A stretch of 64,000 nt of DNA from Rhynchopus sp. YZ270_cl-10 (taxonomy: Eukaryota; Euglenozoa; Diplonemea; Diplonemida; Diplonemidae). Under the pieces are notes generated by a model. That model saw only the letters and a program-made list of their open reading frames with translations, had not been told where the DNA came from and did no database searches. Positions 31,547 to 42,543 of the stretch are shown piece after piece. The DNA lies in the NCBI GenBank assembly GCA_964035575.1, contig OZ037870.1, positions 1 to 64,000 of the forward strand, read 5' to 3'. The position numbers and the translations under genes were made by a program. Position 1 is the first letter of the stretch, and each line of letters opens with the position of its first letter.

Positions 31547-32788
31547 CTAGTAACGGTAGCGGTTGTAGTCCCTGGAACGGTCGCCTTCGTCCTTGGAAGA
31601 TCTGTGGTATGCATGGCGGTGACGTGGTGTGCATGTGCGTGGTACACGTGGCGTGTTGCTACGCTGGCGGTGCACATACCTGTCCTTTTCGCTGTCCCCT
31701 CCTTCTGGTCTCTCGCGCTTCTCCTTTTCCTTCTCGCGATCGGAACGCTCGTTTTGCTCGCGGAATCTGTAGATTGGTGGAATAGAGAGGTAGGGTGGTG
31801 GTGGAGGTGGGGGTGGGCGTGGGACATACTCTCGTCGCAGTTCCCGTCTGTTGTTCTGGTCCCCTTCCAGTTCACTCATTTTGCTGCGGATCATTTCGTA
31901 CCCAACGTGCTGCTTCCCGACAAGATGCCTTGCATCGGCAGAGTCGTCCGCGAGTTCGATCTTCACACCACAAATATCGCACACACCCAGCACACGGATT
32001 TTCTGTTTGTTTGTTGTGATAGATTGTTGCAATCGTGTGGTTTGTTAATTTTGATGTAGGTTATAGTGGGTTTTCATCGACAAAATGCCACAACGGAAGT
32101 TGTGTACAGAGATCGCAAACGGAAGATTTTCTATGGGGGAGGGAAGGGTCATACCTCACGCTGCATCATATCTTCGATCTCTTTATTTTTCCGCTTAATC
32201 TCCTCTTGGATCACGACGATCGTTTCCATTGCTTTCTGTATATTTTGGTTTGGTGTTTTGTTGTTTTTGTCCCCTTCAACCCCCAGAACATACCCTGGCC
32301 TCCTCGAACCTGCCGTCGTCGTTGTACTCATCCTGCTCCTGCTCGAGGATCACGATGCGTGCCTCAAGCTCGCCACGTGCACGTGTGAGCTCTGCGTCGG
32401 GGAGGATCTGCGCCTCCTTCTCTGCGGAGGCGTTCTTGCGGGCGGAGATGATCTTGTCGACCTGGCGCACGCTGTCCTCGAGGAACGTCTGCATGTCGTC
32501 CTCGTAGCGGTACGACGCCTTGTCAATGGCGGGTATGCGGTCCCACATCGCACGCATCGACTCTGAGTGGTTCTTCGTGCACACCCCCAGGTCGCTCTTC
32601 GTGTTCGTGAACAGCGAGTACGGACAGAACCCCACCAAGTAGAACTTGCAGAACTCGTTGTCACTGAAATGGCTTGCCCGCCGCTGCTGCTCCGTGAGTG
32701 CGCGGTTCCGGTCGCGCCCCATCACCTCGTCCAGCTGCTGCCTCGCGATCTTGCGCGCCCCTGCACCTCCACCACAGCAGCGGCCCAT
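31547..32788 (-). CDS. LUC7: LUC7-like U1 snRNP protein
   Basis: Three exons: 32788-32294, 32235-32155 and 32002-31547, all phase 0. Introns are 58 and 152 nt, with donors GTATGT and GTATGA and acceptors ATATACAG and AACAAACAG. The product is 343 residues. The first finger reads FCKFYLVGFCPYSLF...CTKNH (CCCH), then come YEDDMQTFLEDSVRQVDK and a coiled coil. The second finger is VCDICGVKIEL...HLVGKQHVGY (C2H2). The tail is Pro-run then Arg/Glu/Asp/Ser-rich. LUC7 proteins stabilise U1 on 5' splice sites, so the gene fits a genome with conventional introns. Confidence 0.92.
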
Positions 32789-33470
32789 CTTACGTTCTTG
32801 TGTTTTCTGGGGAGTGGGGAGTGGTGCATAGAGGGGTGAAGTGTGGTTCGTCAACGCACGAAACCATTGACGTGAGGCACCAGAGTGCGACACAATGTGA
32901 CTGACTGCCACTGACGATGCAAGGTGCACAGCATTCGCTTCCGTCGCCAGATCCCAATGACGAAGTATCTGCAACAGGTGGCAGTTGAGTACAGTGATGA
33001 ACAAAAACGGAGCAAAAATAAGGGTAGACTGCGAAGTGTTCTGCTCATATGCCGTTGTTAAAAATAATACGTTGAAACAGTGTAGCCCACCTTTCATTTT
33101 CGTGCAGAATACAGTGTCCCCACCTTCCTGTCCAACATCTGCTTCGGCTAAACGAAGACAAGAAAATAGCGCATATGCAAAACTGGGGTACAAAAAGGTC
33201 TACAATAAAAACGTCGTTGCCTGGGTTTACCTTCCCCCTCGATACAGACATAAAGATGGCAGGGGCACATTTGCGTGTGCTCTCCAACACTCAAAGCGTT
33301 GTTCCATGTTATGTAGTTCAAAAAGCTTGAAGAAAGGATGAACAATGTGTGTCAAGTACACATCAAAACAGCGTGGGGGTAAAAAATGCGAACGTCGCTA
33401 CGGACGCAAGACACCAAATAACTGAGTGAACAAAGGCGAGGTGGAAGCGTGCTGTGTCTCACCTGCCTTC
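32789..33470. other. Intergenic, no gene seen
   Basis: Sequence between the LUC7 start and the TPI stop. A CCCCACTCCCCAG about 20 nt before the LUC7 ATG could be a 3' splice site, cis or trans. No other feature found. Confidence 0.45.
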
Positions 33471-34356
33471 TCATTCAGCAGATGCAATCACCGTCAAGAA
33501 CTCTGCCTTCAGGGAGGCACCTCCAACCAAGAAACCGTTGATGTCCTGTAGGGGGGTTGGGAAACAATGTGATTTGAAAATAGAAAGCCCTCTCGTGACA
33601 GTGGACCTAATATTCCAAAACGAAAATTTGAAATGACTCACCGTGCTCCCTTTTCCCTCTTATTGCCAATCTCCATACCTCTCTTGAGTACAACGCTGCA
33701 CAGTTGCCAGCGTTCACAGACCCTCCGTAGAGGATGCGCAGCTTCTCTGACACCTTCGGGCCCACGACATCGTGTACAAGCCCACGCATCGCCTTGTGCA
33801 CATCTTGCGCCTGCTCGGGTGTTGCCACCTTGCCTGTACCAATGGCCCAGACGGGCTCGTATGCGATCACGACGTCGGACCACTTGTCTTTGGGGACAGC
33901 GGCGCAGATGGCGCGGAGCTGCGAGAGGACAACCTCCTCTGTCCGGTTGGCCTCACGCTGTGCGAGGGACTCGCCGACACAGGCAATCACCTTGAGGCCC
34001 TTTGTGAGGGCGGCTGCGACCTTGCCCGACACAACATCGTCGTCTTCTGCGTAGAGCGCACGGCGCTCTGAGTGGCCGAGGATGACCCACTGCACGCCTA
34101 TGTCCGCCAGCATGTCTGCGTTCACCTCGCCGGTAAACGCGCCTGGCTTCACGCTGCAGTTCTGTGCACCCACCTGGAAGAGCGCGTTCGTCAGCTTCTG
34201 CTGCACAAGCGGGATGTGCAGGAACGACGGACACACCACGACCTCCTGCCCATACCCCTTCGCCGCATTGAACAGCGCGCACAGCTCCTCCACAACCGGC
34301 ACCGTCCCATTCGACTTCCAGTTTGCTGCGAACAGCGGCGTCGGCTGGATGGGCAT
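33471..34356 (-). CDS. TPI: Triosephosphate isomerase
   Basis: Exon 1 is 34356-33679 and exon 2 is 33545-33471 (133-nt intron, donor GTATGG, acceptor CCTACAG, phase 0); the product is 250 residues, exactly the usual size. Catalytic and substrate-binding motifs are intact: ANWKSN (Lys), GHSERR (His), AYEPVWAIGTGK (Glu and loop 6) and YGGSVN. Exon 2 supplies DINGFLVGGASL. It interconverts dihydroxyacetone phosphate and glyceraldehyde 3-phosphate. The absence of a targeting extension suggests a cytosolic enzyme. The intron contains the short motif GTGACAGTGGACCT also seen elsewhere in the window. Confidence 0.97.
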
Positions 34357-35173
34357 AATGAAGGTGTAGTGTTGTGTAGGGTTCTGAGGGGGTGTATACA
34401 ATTATGGCAAAGGGGTAGGTGGGATTGGGATGGGACACAAATGATCTGTACTTTATTTCGAGATTTTTTTGCATGGTTTTTAGGACCTAGAAGAGGGAGT
34501 GGGTAGTTTGTGCGGGGGGAGAATTTTGTTGTTGTAGTGTTGCAGCAAACGTAAATTTGCTACGGGGGGGAAGACCAGAGGGGTGACCGTAAAGCCCTAT
34601 GCACGCGGTAGATTTTCCTTTGTAGAAAAATAAACTATTCACGTTGGGGAAAAAGACCCACGAAAATATAGTACCGGTGTAGGGGGGTAAATAAAAACAA
34701 AATAAGCTGAAAATACACCCTCCATGACAGTGTATCTAAAGGAGTGTAGTTAATAGTACAAACGCCTCTGTGACGCAGGCACTGACGGATAAAATTTGGG
34801 CAATAAAAGATGAACCTAAGCCTCTTGTGCTTAGTGTCTAAAATGTCTAAAACACATGGAGGTGTTCAAGGAGCCTCTTGTGGTTCGTTAGGTCGCATAA
34901 TGATGATGTTATCAGGTGTGTTCGCGCGTCTTTTTTTTTGTGTCTTTTCAAAAGACAAAAAACTGAAAGTAAAACATAAAGAGACGACTGTAACCACACA
35001 CTTTTGACAAAAAATACAGAAAAATGGTGTTGTGTACAAAAAGAAACTCACTCTCCCCAACCCCTACCCCGCACACACAAAAAAGAATACAAAGCTCGCA
35101 ACCACCGCTCCACTGCACCCTGTACCCCAAAGTGTAACCTGCTAGCATCCCGCCCCTTCCCCAACCCTCACCC
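34357..35173. other. Intergenic with a GTGACAGTGTACCT-like motif
   Basis: CATGACAGTGTATCT at 34723 resembles motifs at 33593, 46248 and 57269. A CCCCTCAG lies about 30 nt upstream of the TPI ATG. No gene was found. Confidence 0.45.
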
Positions 35174-36977
35174 TCACAAATCATCTAGTGCAGCGTCCAA
35201 AGCAGCAAACGCCTGTTCCTGCATGTTCACGTCTACTGATGTGGGCATCGAATTCTGTGCCAATTTTGCTGCAGTATCTGCCAGCCAGGTTCGCATGTTG
35301 ATCCTGTTTTGTGATGTTGTTTTTTTGGTGTTGATTCATTTCAATTGCAATCGTTGTGAGCAAAGCAACATACTTAACAAGACCCAGCGTCAACCCTGCC
35401 AGCCACGGGTGTTCCAAGAGGTCCTGGCAGGACGAACGCTCCTCGGGGTCCTTCGAAACACACTTTGCGAAGAAGTCGAGGGCACCCTGCGAGAGGGTCG
35501 GACAGTCTTTCCTGAGGTCTGGTGGGTCTGCTTCGATGATTGCGAAGATCGGGTTTTGAGTGTTGAATGGGAGAATGCCTGTCACGAGGTAGTAGAGCAC
35601 CAGCCCTAGGGACCACACATCCGAGGCAAAGGAGTACTCACAGCCACGGCAGCGCTCTGGAGACATGTACGCTAAGGTGCCGATGAACGTGCTCGCCATG
35701 TTCCCGTCTAACGACGCGACCGGACCCGAAGACACACCAAAATCACTGACCTTGACTTCGCCCTCAGCATTGTACAAGATATTCGCGGGTTTAATGTCTC
35801 TGTGGATCGTCTTCCGTTGTGTGTGGAGGTGGTGCAGCGCAAGCAGCGATTGGAAGATGCACGCCCGAGCAGCCTCCTCTGTGGCAAGCCCTCGCGTCTT
35901 GACGGCAGAGTTCAGACTCTCCTCCATCTTCTCAAGCGCAATGTAAATCGCACCACTGTCGAAGAAGGAGCCATGAAAGGTAACGATGCTGCTGCACTTA
36001 TTATCGAAGAGCGTGCGCAGCTCCTTTGTGATTTCCTCCATTTGACGCTGTTCGTGCGCTTTGATGACCTTCACTGCGACCTGCTTTCCTGTGGGCCGGT
36101 GCAGCACGGTGAAGACTTCGCCACTAGCACCACGGCCAATGACGACCTTTGACGTCATGTCCAGGTCAGAGAAGTGTTCGATGATCTTGTTGTTCTCCAG
36201 GTCGCAGAAGATCTTCGGTGGTGACAGGATGCTGTTGCGCTTCGTCCCACTGTCATCAATGACAAACCCCCCTACGGACACAGTGCTGCCGCTGAAGTGT
36301 GCTGAAGCGTCCCATTTGACCTCACCGCGTTGCATATCAGAGATGTTCTGTGCAGCGTCGCCTAGTGTGATGTGGTGCCCACGTTGCGTGTCAACGAGAC
36401 GCTGTGCGATCACCTGTTGGAAAATGGAATTCAAATTGGTTACAAAACATAGATTTCCAAAAGGCTGTTTTATTTCACGGACGCTGAAGAAGGCCATCGC
36501 CTCACCACCTTCATCAGGGTTATGTAGGGTCAACAAAAACCCCCAAAGTGTATCCCTGACCCTCATCCCCCTTTAAAAAAAGTAACAAACCTGTTCTAAT
36601 ACGCCGAAGTTCTTATGAGGCTCGCCCATGCCAAGCATGGCACGCAGCTTCGCCCTGCTAGAGATCGATGCTGGCTGTCGCGGGCTGATCTCGTCGAAGA
36701 GCTTGAGGACGGCACCCATCTTCTTCTTGTGGAGGTACTCACGGATGAGCGACTGCGCCACCTGGTCGACCTCCTCGTCGTCAAGGGTCAGCTCCTCCTG
36801 CGCAATCGTGTTCGACGACTCCAACGCCAGCGGCATGCACTTCGGCACGTACTGCAGGTTCTGCGTCTCCACAGAGCCCCCAGTCACATTCGGCTCAAAC
36901 AACGTCGAGTCAACAGGAGAATCAGCCTCCCCCCCTAAAGGGACCAACTGCCGCAGGTCCATTGGACGGCGTTTCAT
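35174..36977 (-). CDS. MAP-kinase-kinase-like protein kinase with MINDY4-type N-terminal module
   Basis: Three exons: 36977-36591, 36413-35374 and 35303-35174 (introns 177 and 70 nt; donors GTTTGT and GTATGT; the last junction splits a codon); 518 residues. Residues about 65-130 (SLIREYLHKKKMGAVLKLF...ISSRAKLRAMLGM...LEQVIAQRL) resemble the helical N-terminus of MINDY4/FAM188B deubiquitinases. The kinase domain has GRGASGEVF, VAVKVIK, HRDIKPANIL, SDFGVSS and, in the activation loop, MASTFIGTLAYMSPER, which is the STE7/MKK pattern. The tail after the domain is short. It should phosphorylate a MAP kinase; the role of the N-terminal module is unknown. Confidence 0.85.
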
Positions 36978-37425
36978 TGTAGGATAGTAGGGCAAGGGCA
37001 AGGGGAAGGGAAAGGGGAAAGGGGAAGGGGGAGGGGAAACTCCCCAAAAGAAAAATGCTCAAAAAATGAACGTTGGTTTGTGTATGTAGATTCTGCGAAG
37101 AATGGAGGGGAAGGGGGAAAGGGGCCGGTGGGTGATAAAGTGCAAGGTGTTTTTTTGTTGTATCGACAATCACGTTATACCTACTACACAAAATTTTGAG
37201 GTGTGAGGGGGGTTTCACCCCTCAAAGACGTTGGGTGGCTGAATTTCCTTAAGATTAGTCATCATTAAACAATGATGCCAGGTACGGGTTTTGGTGTTAT
37301 ACGGGGGCGGGGTTCACAACTTTTCACACCCGCACAAGTGAGTAAGTAAGTAAGCAAAGCTGTGAAAAGTTGGTGCGCAGTTGTGAAAAGTTGTGAATAG
37401 GATTGAAATTTTGCGAAATAGGGTT
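36978..37425. other. Spacer with remnants
   Basis: Positions 37150-37175 hold TTTTTGTTGTATCGACAATCAC-type sequence also present at 12391. Positions 37255-37290 (minus) encode NPYLASLFNDD and a stop, the last residues of the ISG12-like paralogues, here detached from copy A. AAGTAAGTAAG-like and TGTGAAAAGTTG repeats lie at 37318-37400. Confidence 0.55.
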
Positions 37426-38433
37426 TCACAGCTTTGCTTGACTGGTACGGTGAAGAGCACCGATAGCCACACCCGCCATGGCTGTGCTCTGGGCTGAAGC
37501 TACACCACCGACAATGCCTACTAATTGCAGTCCTGCGAACACTGTCGCCACAGGTACGAGCAACGGTGCTGCTGCAACGGAAGCACCAGCAACGGCAGCA
37601 CCTGCAACCAAACCGATCGCCACTTCCTGTACCCTTATGTGTGAAGTCTCTTTAGCCGCAGCGTCGCGGGCAATACGGTGCACCAGGCCTGACAAGATGC
37701 TTTCCACTGCCGCCAACTCTTCATCCTGCACATCACGTGGCAAGACAAAGGTCAGCTCCCTCTGCTTTGCCGCATACCGCACAACAGTCGTCTGCTTTGT
37801 CAACGAAACCTTAACATCGCCACACACAGTAACATGTGTTTTCTGTCCATTAATTAGAGCACCAACACTAGCACCAACAGTCGAACCGCCGACCACAGAT
37901 ACCGTAGCCACACCTGCCATGGCTGTGCTCTGGGCTGCAGCAGCTAGACTACCGGCTGTGACCCAGCCTGCTGATTGTGCGGCTGCAAACAATCCACCCG
38001 CCGTAGGTCCGACGGCAGTGATGCCCAGCATCATGCCCAAGGCAAACGGTGTTGCTGCAACGACACCACCTCCAATCAAACCACCAATCGCCAGATTTTT
38101 CAGACCCATATTCCTTGTGGGTGACGCCTCTTTAGCAGTGTCGCGGGGAACACAGTGCACCATGCCTGACAAGATGCTTTTCACCTCCGCCAACTCTTCA
38201 TCCTGCACATCACGTGGTAAGACAAAGGTCAGCTCCCTCTGCTTTGCCGCATACCGCACAACAGTCGTCTGCTTTGTCAACGAAACCTTAACATCGCCAC
38301 ACACAGCAGCATGTGTTTTCTGTCCATTCCCGTTCCCCGGATACGCAAGAATCTGCCACTCTGCCTCCGAAAGCTTGTATTCCTTCTCCCATACGATGTC
38401 CCCCTCGACACGGATTAACTCGTCAGCGGACAT
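37426..38433 (-). CDS. ISG12/IFI6-like family protein A, internally duplicated
   Basis: 335 residues from ATG 38433 (MSADELIRV). A conserved N-terminal region (about 90 residues, with HAAVCGDVKVSLTKQTTVV and LTFVLPRDVQDEELA) is followed by a Gly/Ala-rich membrane region: AIGGLIGGGVVAATPFAL, GITAVGPTAGG, AAAQSAG, AQSTAMAGVA. That Gly/Ala pattern is the signature of the interferon-inducible ISG12/IFI6 family. Both regions then repeat (from about residue 195), the second copy lacking the first 35 or so residues. The C-terminal acidic tail of copies B and C is missing; its last codons survive at 37255-37290. ISG12 proteins act in mitochondrial or ER membranes in animals; the role here is unknown. 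Confidence 0.65.
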   Translation of the reverse strand: MSADELIRVEGDIVWEKEYKLSEAEWQILAYPGNGNGQKTHAAVCGDVKVSLTKQTTVVRYAAKQRELTFVLPRDVQDEELAEVKSILSGMVHCVPRDTAKEASPTRNMGLKNLAIGGLIGGGVVAATPFALGMMLGITAVGPTAGGLFAAAQSAGWVTAGSLAAAAQSTAMAGVATVSVVGGSTVGASVGALINGQKTHVTVCGDVKVSLTKQTTVVRYAAKQRELTFVLPRDVQDEELAAVESILSGLVHRIARDAAAKETSHIRVQEVAIGLVAGAAVAGASVAAAPLLVPVATVFAGLQLVGIVGGVASAQSTAMAGVAIGALHRTSQAKL

Positions 38434-38814
38434 CTTAAAGGGGTGGTCTGATGTGAGAGGTGGTATTGTGGAGGTGGTTGGAAAAAAAGAAATGGTATTG
38501 TGGACAGGGCTCTCAAGATCCTCCACGAAAAAAGCAGAATTCTCGAAATGAGGAGGATTTCATTTTGAGATCTTTATGGTACCGTGTCCCCCCCAAAAAA
38601 AAAAATTCTCCCAGGCGAAAGCGGTCGTCGCGCGCTTCGCGCGCGCCCCCCTGCCAGTAATCAATACGTCTTCCCACTGAATAATTTTGAAAACAGAAAA
38701 AAACGGGCACGAGGCCTGAGAAAGGTTTGGGGGTAAACCTGCCTTGTGGGACGTGTAATGGGAACGAATCACAAAACAATCAACACAGAGTACGTTGGCT
38801 GAGTTTCTTTAAGA
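38434..38814. repeat. Spacer with GC hairpin and ISG12-like 3' flank
   Basis: The hairpin core GTCGCGCGCTTCGCGCGCG (about 38627-38645) belongs to the family at 10838 and 60577. Positions 38675-38814 are homologous to 44425-44569 (CTGAATAATTTTGA, GGGCACGAGGCCTGAG, CAACACAGAGTACGTTGG) and mark the downstream flank of the duplicated gene block. Another partial copy lies at 46940-46975. Confidence 0.65.
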
Positions 38815-39714
38815 TTAGTTATCATCAAACAACGATGCCAGGTACGGATTTACGGGTATTCCGCGTACCTTGTGGGTGTTCCCCTGGTCTGTTCGCGAGA
38901 TGAGAGGGTTCTCGTCAGCGTGGCTTGAGCTCTCTCCCTTCGCTGCAGGACTGCTTGGCAGTGTGCGTCGCGTGAACATGGCAGACGCAGGCGGCGCTGA
39001 TGGTGTGAGTGGTGAGTCGAGTGGCTTCTCGTCATTGTCCTCCTTGTCTTTGTCTTTCTCCTCAGTGTCAACCTTCATATCCTCAACACCCTCAGTGTCA
39101 GACTTCCTAAGTGCACGGAAAAGAGCACCAACACCAGCACCAACAGTCGTACCACCGACCACAGATGATGTAGCCACACCCGCCATAGCTGTGCTCTGGG
39201 CTGCAGCAGCTACACCACCGGCCATGCCTGCTGATTGTACTGCTGCGAACAATCCACCCGCCGTAGGTCCGACGGCAGTGATGCCCAGCCCAAGACCCAA
39301 GGCAAACGGTGTTGCTGCAACGACAGCACCTCCAACCAAACCACCAATCGCCAGATTTTTCAGCAAACCCATATTGCTTGTGGGTGACGCCTCTTCCTTA
39401 GCAGCGTCGCGGACAGTACAGTGCACCAGACCTGACAAGATGCTTTCCACTGCCGCCAACTCTTCATCCCGCACATCACGTGATAAGACAAAGGTCAGCT
39501 CCTCCTCCATTATCACATACCGTCCCCTTGCCTCCCACACAACAGTCGTCTGCTTTGTCAACGAAACCTTAACATCACCACACACAGCAGCATGTGTTTT
39601 CTGTCCATCCCCGTTCCCCGGATACGCAAGAATCTGCCAGTCTGCCTCCAAAAGCTTGTATCCCTTCTGCCACACTATGACCTCTGCAACACGGATTAAC
39701 TCCTCAGCGGACAT
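38815..39714 (-). CDS. ISG12/IFI6-like family protein B
   Basis: 299 residues from ATG 39714 (MSAEELIRVAEVIVW). It has the N-terminal family domain, then LAIGGLVGGAVVAATPFAL, LGITAVGPTAGG, AAAQSTAMAGVATSS and VVGGTTVGAGVGALF, then an acidic/Lys-rich linker (EEKDKDKEDNDEK) and the tail NPYLASLFDDN. It has one module only, unlike copy A. It is very similar to copy C, including untranslated flanks (PPLTSDHPFK would be read from the leader in all three), so B and C separated recently. A GTACGC near the tail could be a donor, but the frame is intact without splicing. Confidence 0.65.
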   Translation of the reverse strand: MSAEELIRVAEVIVWQKGYKLLEADWQILAYPGNGDGQKTHAAVCGDVKVSLTKQTTVVWEARGRYVIMEEELTFVLSRDVRDEELAAVESILSGLVHCTVRDAAKEEASPTSNMGLLKNLAIGGLVGGAVVAATPFALGLGLGITAVGPTAGGLFAAVQSAGMAGGVAAAAQSTAMAGVATSSVVGGTTVGAGVGALFRALRKSDTEGVEDMKVDTEEKDKDKEDNDEKPLDSPLTPSAPPASAMFTRRTLPSSPAAKGESSSHADENPLISRTDQGNTHKVRGIPVNPYLASLFDDN

Positions 39715-39886
39715 CTTAAAGGGGTGGTCTGATGTAAGAGGTGGTATTGTGGAGCAGAGAGGAAAGAAGAAGAAAAAGAGGAGGAGGGAATGAATGGGGT
39801 CGCTATGGTTGTGGGTGTACGTGGTTTCCAACATCGGGCGCAGGGTTTTCCACAGCAAGCCCTGTTCTTTTTTTCTTTACAATTAG

Positions 39887-40400
39887 TCACGTATGGCAAA
39901 TGATAATGACAATGCGCCATTATGAGAATGCCGCTGTCCACCGGACATTATGTGATATGCGGCATTATGCGCTAATTATGCGGTGTTGTGCTGTTATCTG
40001 CCATCACGACAGCAAAAGTGTTCTGCACACACAACACGGTTGGCGGGTGGGAGAACAACAACAACAATGACAGCGACACCAGAAGTGTCAGTACAACCCT
40101 GACACACGTCTCAAAAAAATAATAAAACCTACATTTTTGAACTATTCTACCGATATACCCAGTGATTTTCATTGGATGCATCCTCCAGGATACTTAGACT
40201 CCCTTCCAAAAGCTCGCGATAGTGGCTGAGACTACCTTCTTCCATGTCTGCTTGGGGGTCTTCCTCAGAATAGCGCAAAATTTTAATGCGCTATTATGTC
40301 CTATTACGGTACTATGCGATTATTATGAGCATGATAGTGCATAAAAATCTGATAATTTATTATGAAATCTCATAAAAAAATTATCATTTGCCATACGTGA
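39887..40400. mobile_element. MITE-like element with 21-bp perfect terminal inverted repeats
   Basis: The ends begin TCACGTATGGCA and close with the exact complement over 21 bp. The 514-bp interior is AT-rich, with many ATTATGCGC-type words and no coding frame. The paralogous stretch at 41590-41680 has the same flanks (GTTTTCCACAGCA..., then TTGTTATTGTTGTTTTC) but lacks the insert, so this is a real insertion. No clean target duplication could be fixed (at most AG or TAG). Confidence 0.7.
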
Positions 40401-40403
40401 AGT

Positions 40404-40680
40404 AGTTGTTTTTTATTGTTGTTGTTTTCCACACACCTTCCTTCAACCCCTGCAGGATCAGTTGTGTTCTTTTTCCCTTTTCTAACACGTTGGGTGTAGT
40501 GACAAAACGTCCTCTCGGACGCAATGCACCTAAAGAGATATTACGCAAAGACATCAGACAGAACAATGCGCACACACCTCAGAAAAAGAGAGTGCGCTGG
40601 CAAATATTCGCCTGTTTGTTGCAACAAAAAGACTCTTCAGCAAAAAAGAGTCAAAACAGGAGAATATAAAGATAAACACA
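40404..40680. repeat. Duplicated flank, pairs with 45665-45935
   Basis: Both stretches hold CCTTCAACCCCTG, GGATCAGTTGTGTTC, ACACGTTGGGTGTAGTGAC and CAAAAAAGAGTCAAAACA with few differences. They are part of the segmental duplication that carries ISG12-like copies B and C. A plus-strand frame of about 55 codons is open in both, but the copies are too similar to show that it is under selection. Confidence 0.65.
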
Positions 40681-42543
40681 AGTAAAAATAAAGTGTAATT
40701 TTTGTACTTCTTTTGTGATTATTTTGTGGTGTATTTTAGGGGTTTTGAGCCACACCATTTCGGCAAAAAAAAATATTTATTTTTGGTCAAAAAATCGCTT
40801 GTAGAGACGTTATAACTTTTGATATAACGCTCGGTGTATGTTAAATTTCATAGACTTAACAATCAACGAAGAGAAAGCACACAAGGATGCTCAAAAACGT
40901 AAAAACGATACATCCCGTCTTATTTTTGACCAAAAAAGGTTCAAAAGTGAAAAACAACAACAACATTTGAAAGGTGGACTACACGTTCTTTCTTGGTTGC
41001 GTGCGTACTTATTTCCTCCCTAACCGATAACCCGTGTATCTCCCGGTTTACCCCCCTTGTACCTGCTGCCACACCAATTATTAATTGTGAATTTATTTTC
41101 CAATATTTCACGCACAGGTGGACAGCCGGAGGGGGCAGCATTTTTGGGGTGGCCCGGGGGCACGGCGCTTAGTTTTTACAAAAAAAATTTAAAACAAGTA
41201 ATTGCTATCGGAAAAAAAACGGGGTGTGATGTGGAACTCCATCCTGTAGAAATAATCTACAATACGCCCAGCATTCTGCTCTTCTGCAGGTATGCTACGC
41301 TCTTCGTACGCTGCCAGACCCACTGGGACGCCAGCATCTGAAACGTTCAAGAAGGGGGGCTGTCCTCTTCGTCCAGCACCATCTGCTCGATAGCGTTGTT
41401 GGACGCCCGCTCGGCAGGCTCGGCGTGGTCCAGCTCGTTTTTGTCCACAGGGTCCCCACATTGTAGTCGTCGTTGGAGCAGTGCGGAAGGAACACAGAAT
41501 GCACAGACTACAACACATCGATCACACCAGGCGCATCAGCACCTCCAGCAAATCGCCAGGATGCTACGGTGGTTTCGAAAATCGCGCGGAGTTTTCCACA
41601 GCACACCCCGTTTTTTTCTTAGCAATTACTTGTCCTTGTTGTTATTGTTGTTTTCAACCACCTTCCTTCAACCCTTGTAGGATCAGTTGTTATTTTTTTC
41701 GCGAAAACATGAAATTACACATTTCAAGAGAACAAATTAAAAAGGGTCCTTATTTGCATTTTTGGGCTCCGCCCGTGCAGTGGTGGGGTCAATCTCGAAA
41801 ATTGGACAATTTTTTGACCACTTAAATTTTGAGAAATATGAGCCCGGTTGCTTATACGTGGGGCCCATTTTCGGCTAAAATTTTCCTCAAAATCTGGTTT
41901 TGTAAAATTGACCCTTTACTCCCCCCCCACATCGATTTCAATACTATACCTTACTTCACCTACGGTTGCCCTTACAGGGGGGTGAAGGAAGGTAAGTTGA
42001 AAATCACAAAAATCAAAAAAAAAAATCACAAAAAATCACAAATTATCACAAAAAATCACAAACAACTACTACAAAGTCACGGTACATTTGGTCGACTTCC
42101 TGCAATCTGAACAGGGTGGAGATCAATAATCACCACACACTCAGAAGCGAGTAAAGAGGCAGCAAAAAGCGTAGCCGGCCTCAGACAGTTGTTTATCTTG
42201 GCGATTGCCAAGGCACGGGAGCTGGCGGAGGCTCCCCAAGCACGAGGTACCGACTCCAACGGAGGAGGTAGAGGTGGTGTGCGCCGACACTGACGCGACC
42301 CCGTTACCGAAGCGACTCCGGAAACCGACGCCCCCCCCGACTGCAATTGTTACATTGCGCTGTCTACAGCACATAGCCGCCACCCAGCTGCACACGCTTG
42401 TGTTCATTGGAAGGGTTGAGCCGCCTCTCAAGGCGCGTAAGACCAAGCCGCCGCCGCGCAACATCGGATTGGCCGCCCACATGACGCTGTCATCGCAAAT
42501 GATGGCATGTTCCTTCTCCAATGGATTTATTGGGTGTATGTTA
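40681..42543. other. Repeat-rich spacer
   Basis: It holds a third partial copy of the duplicated flank (41587-41705), a dispersed-repeat copy (41755-41805, GTGGTGGGGTCAAT), and AATCACAAA repeats at 42000-42065. There are also two GC-richer islands with open frames in both directions. At 41295-41510 a minus frame reads ELDHAEPAERASNNAIEQMVL, and at 42180-42540 a plus frame reads EVPTPTEEVEVVC. Either could be a decayed exon, and neither is assignable. Confidence 0.4.

Noticed and set aside
37478-38551. 357-codon plus-strand frame opposite ISG12-like copy A (similar ones opposite B and C)
   Set aside because: It is the antisense shadow of a family conserved on the minus strand and mirrors its codon pattern.
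40406-40669. Plus-strand frame also open at 45754-45939
   Set aside because: Both copies belong to a recent segmental duplication, so shared openness is not evidence of selection. No family match was seen.
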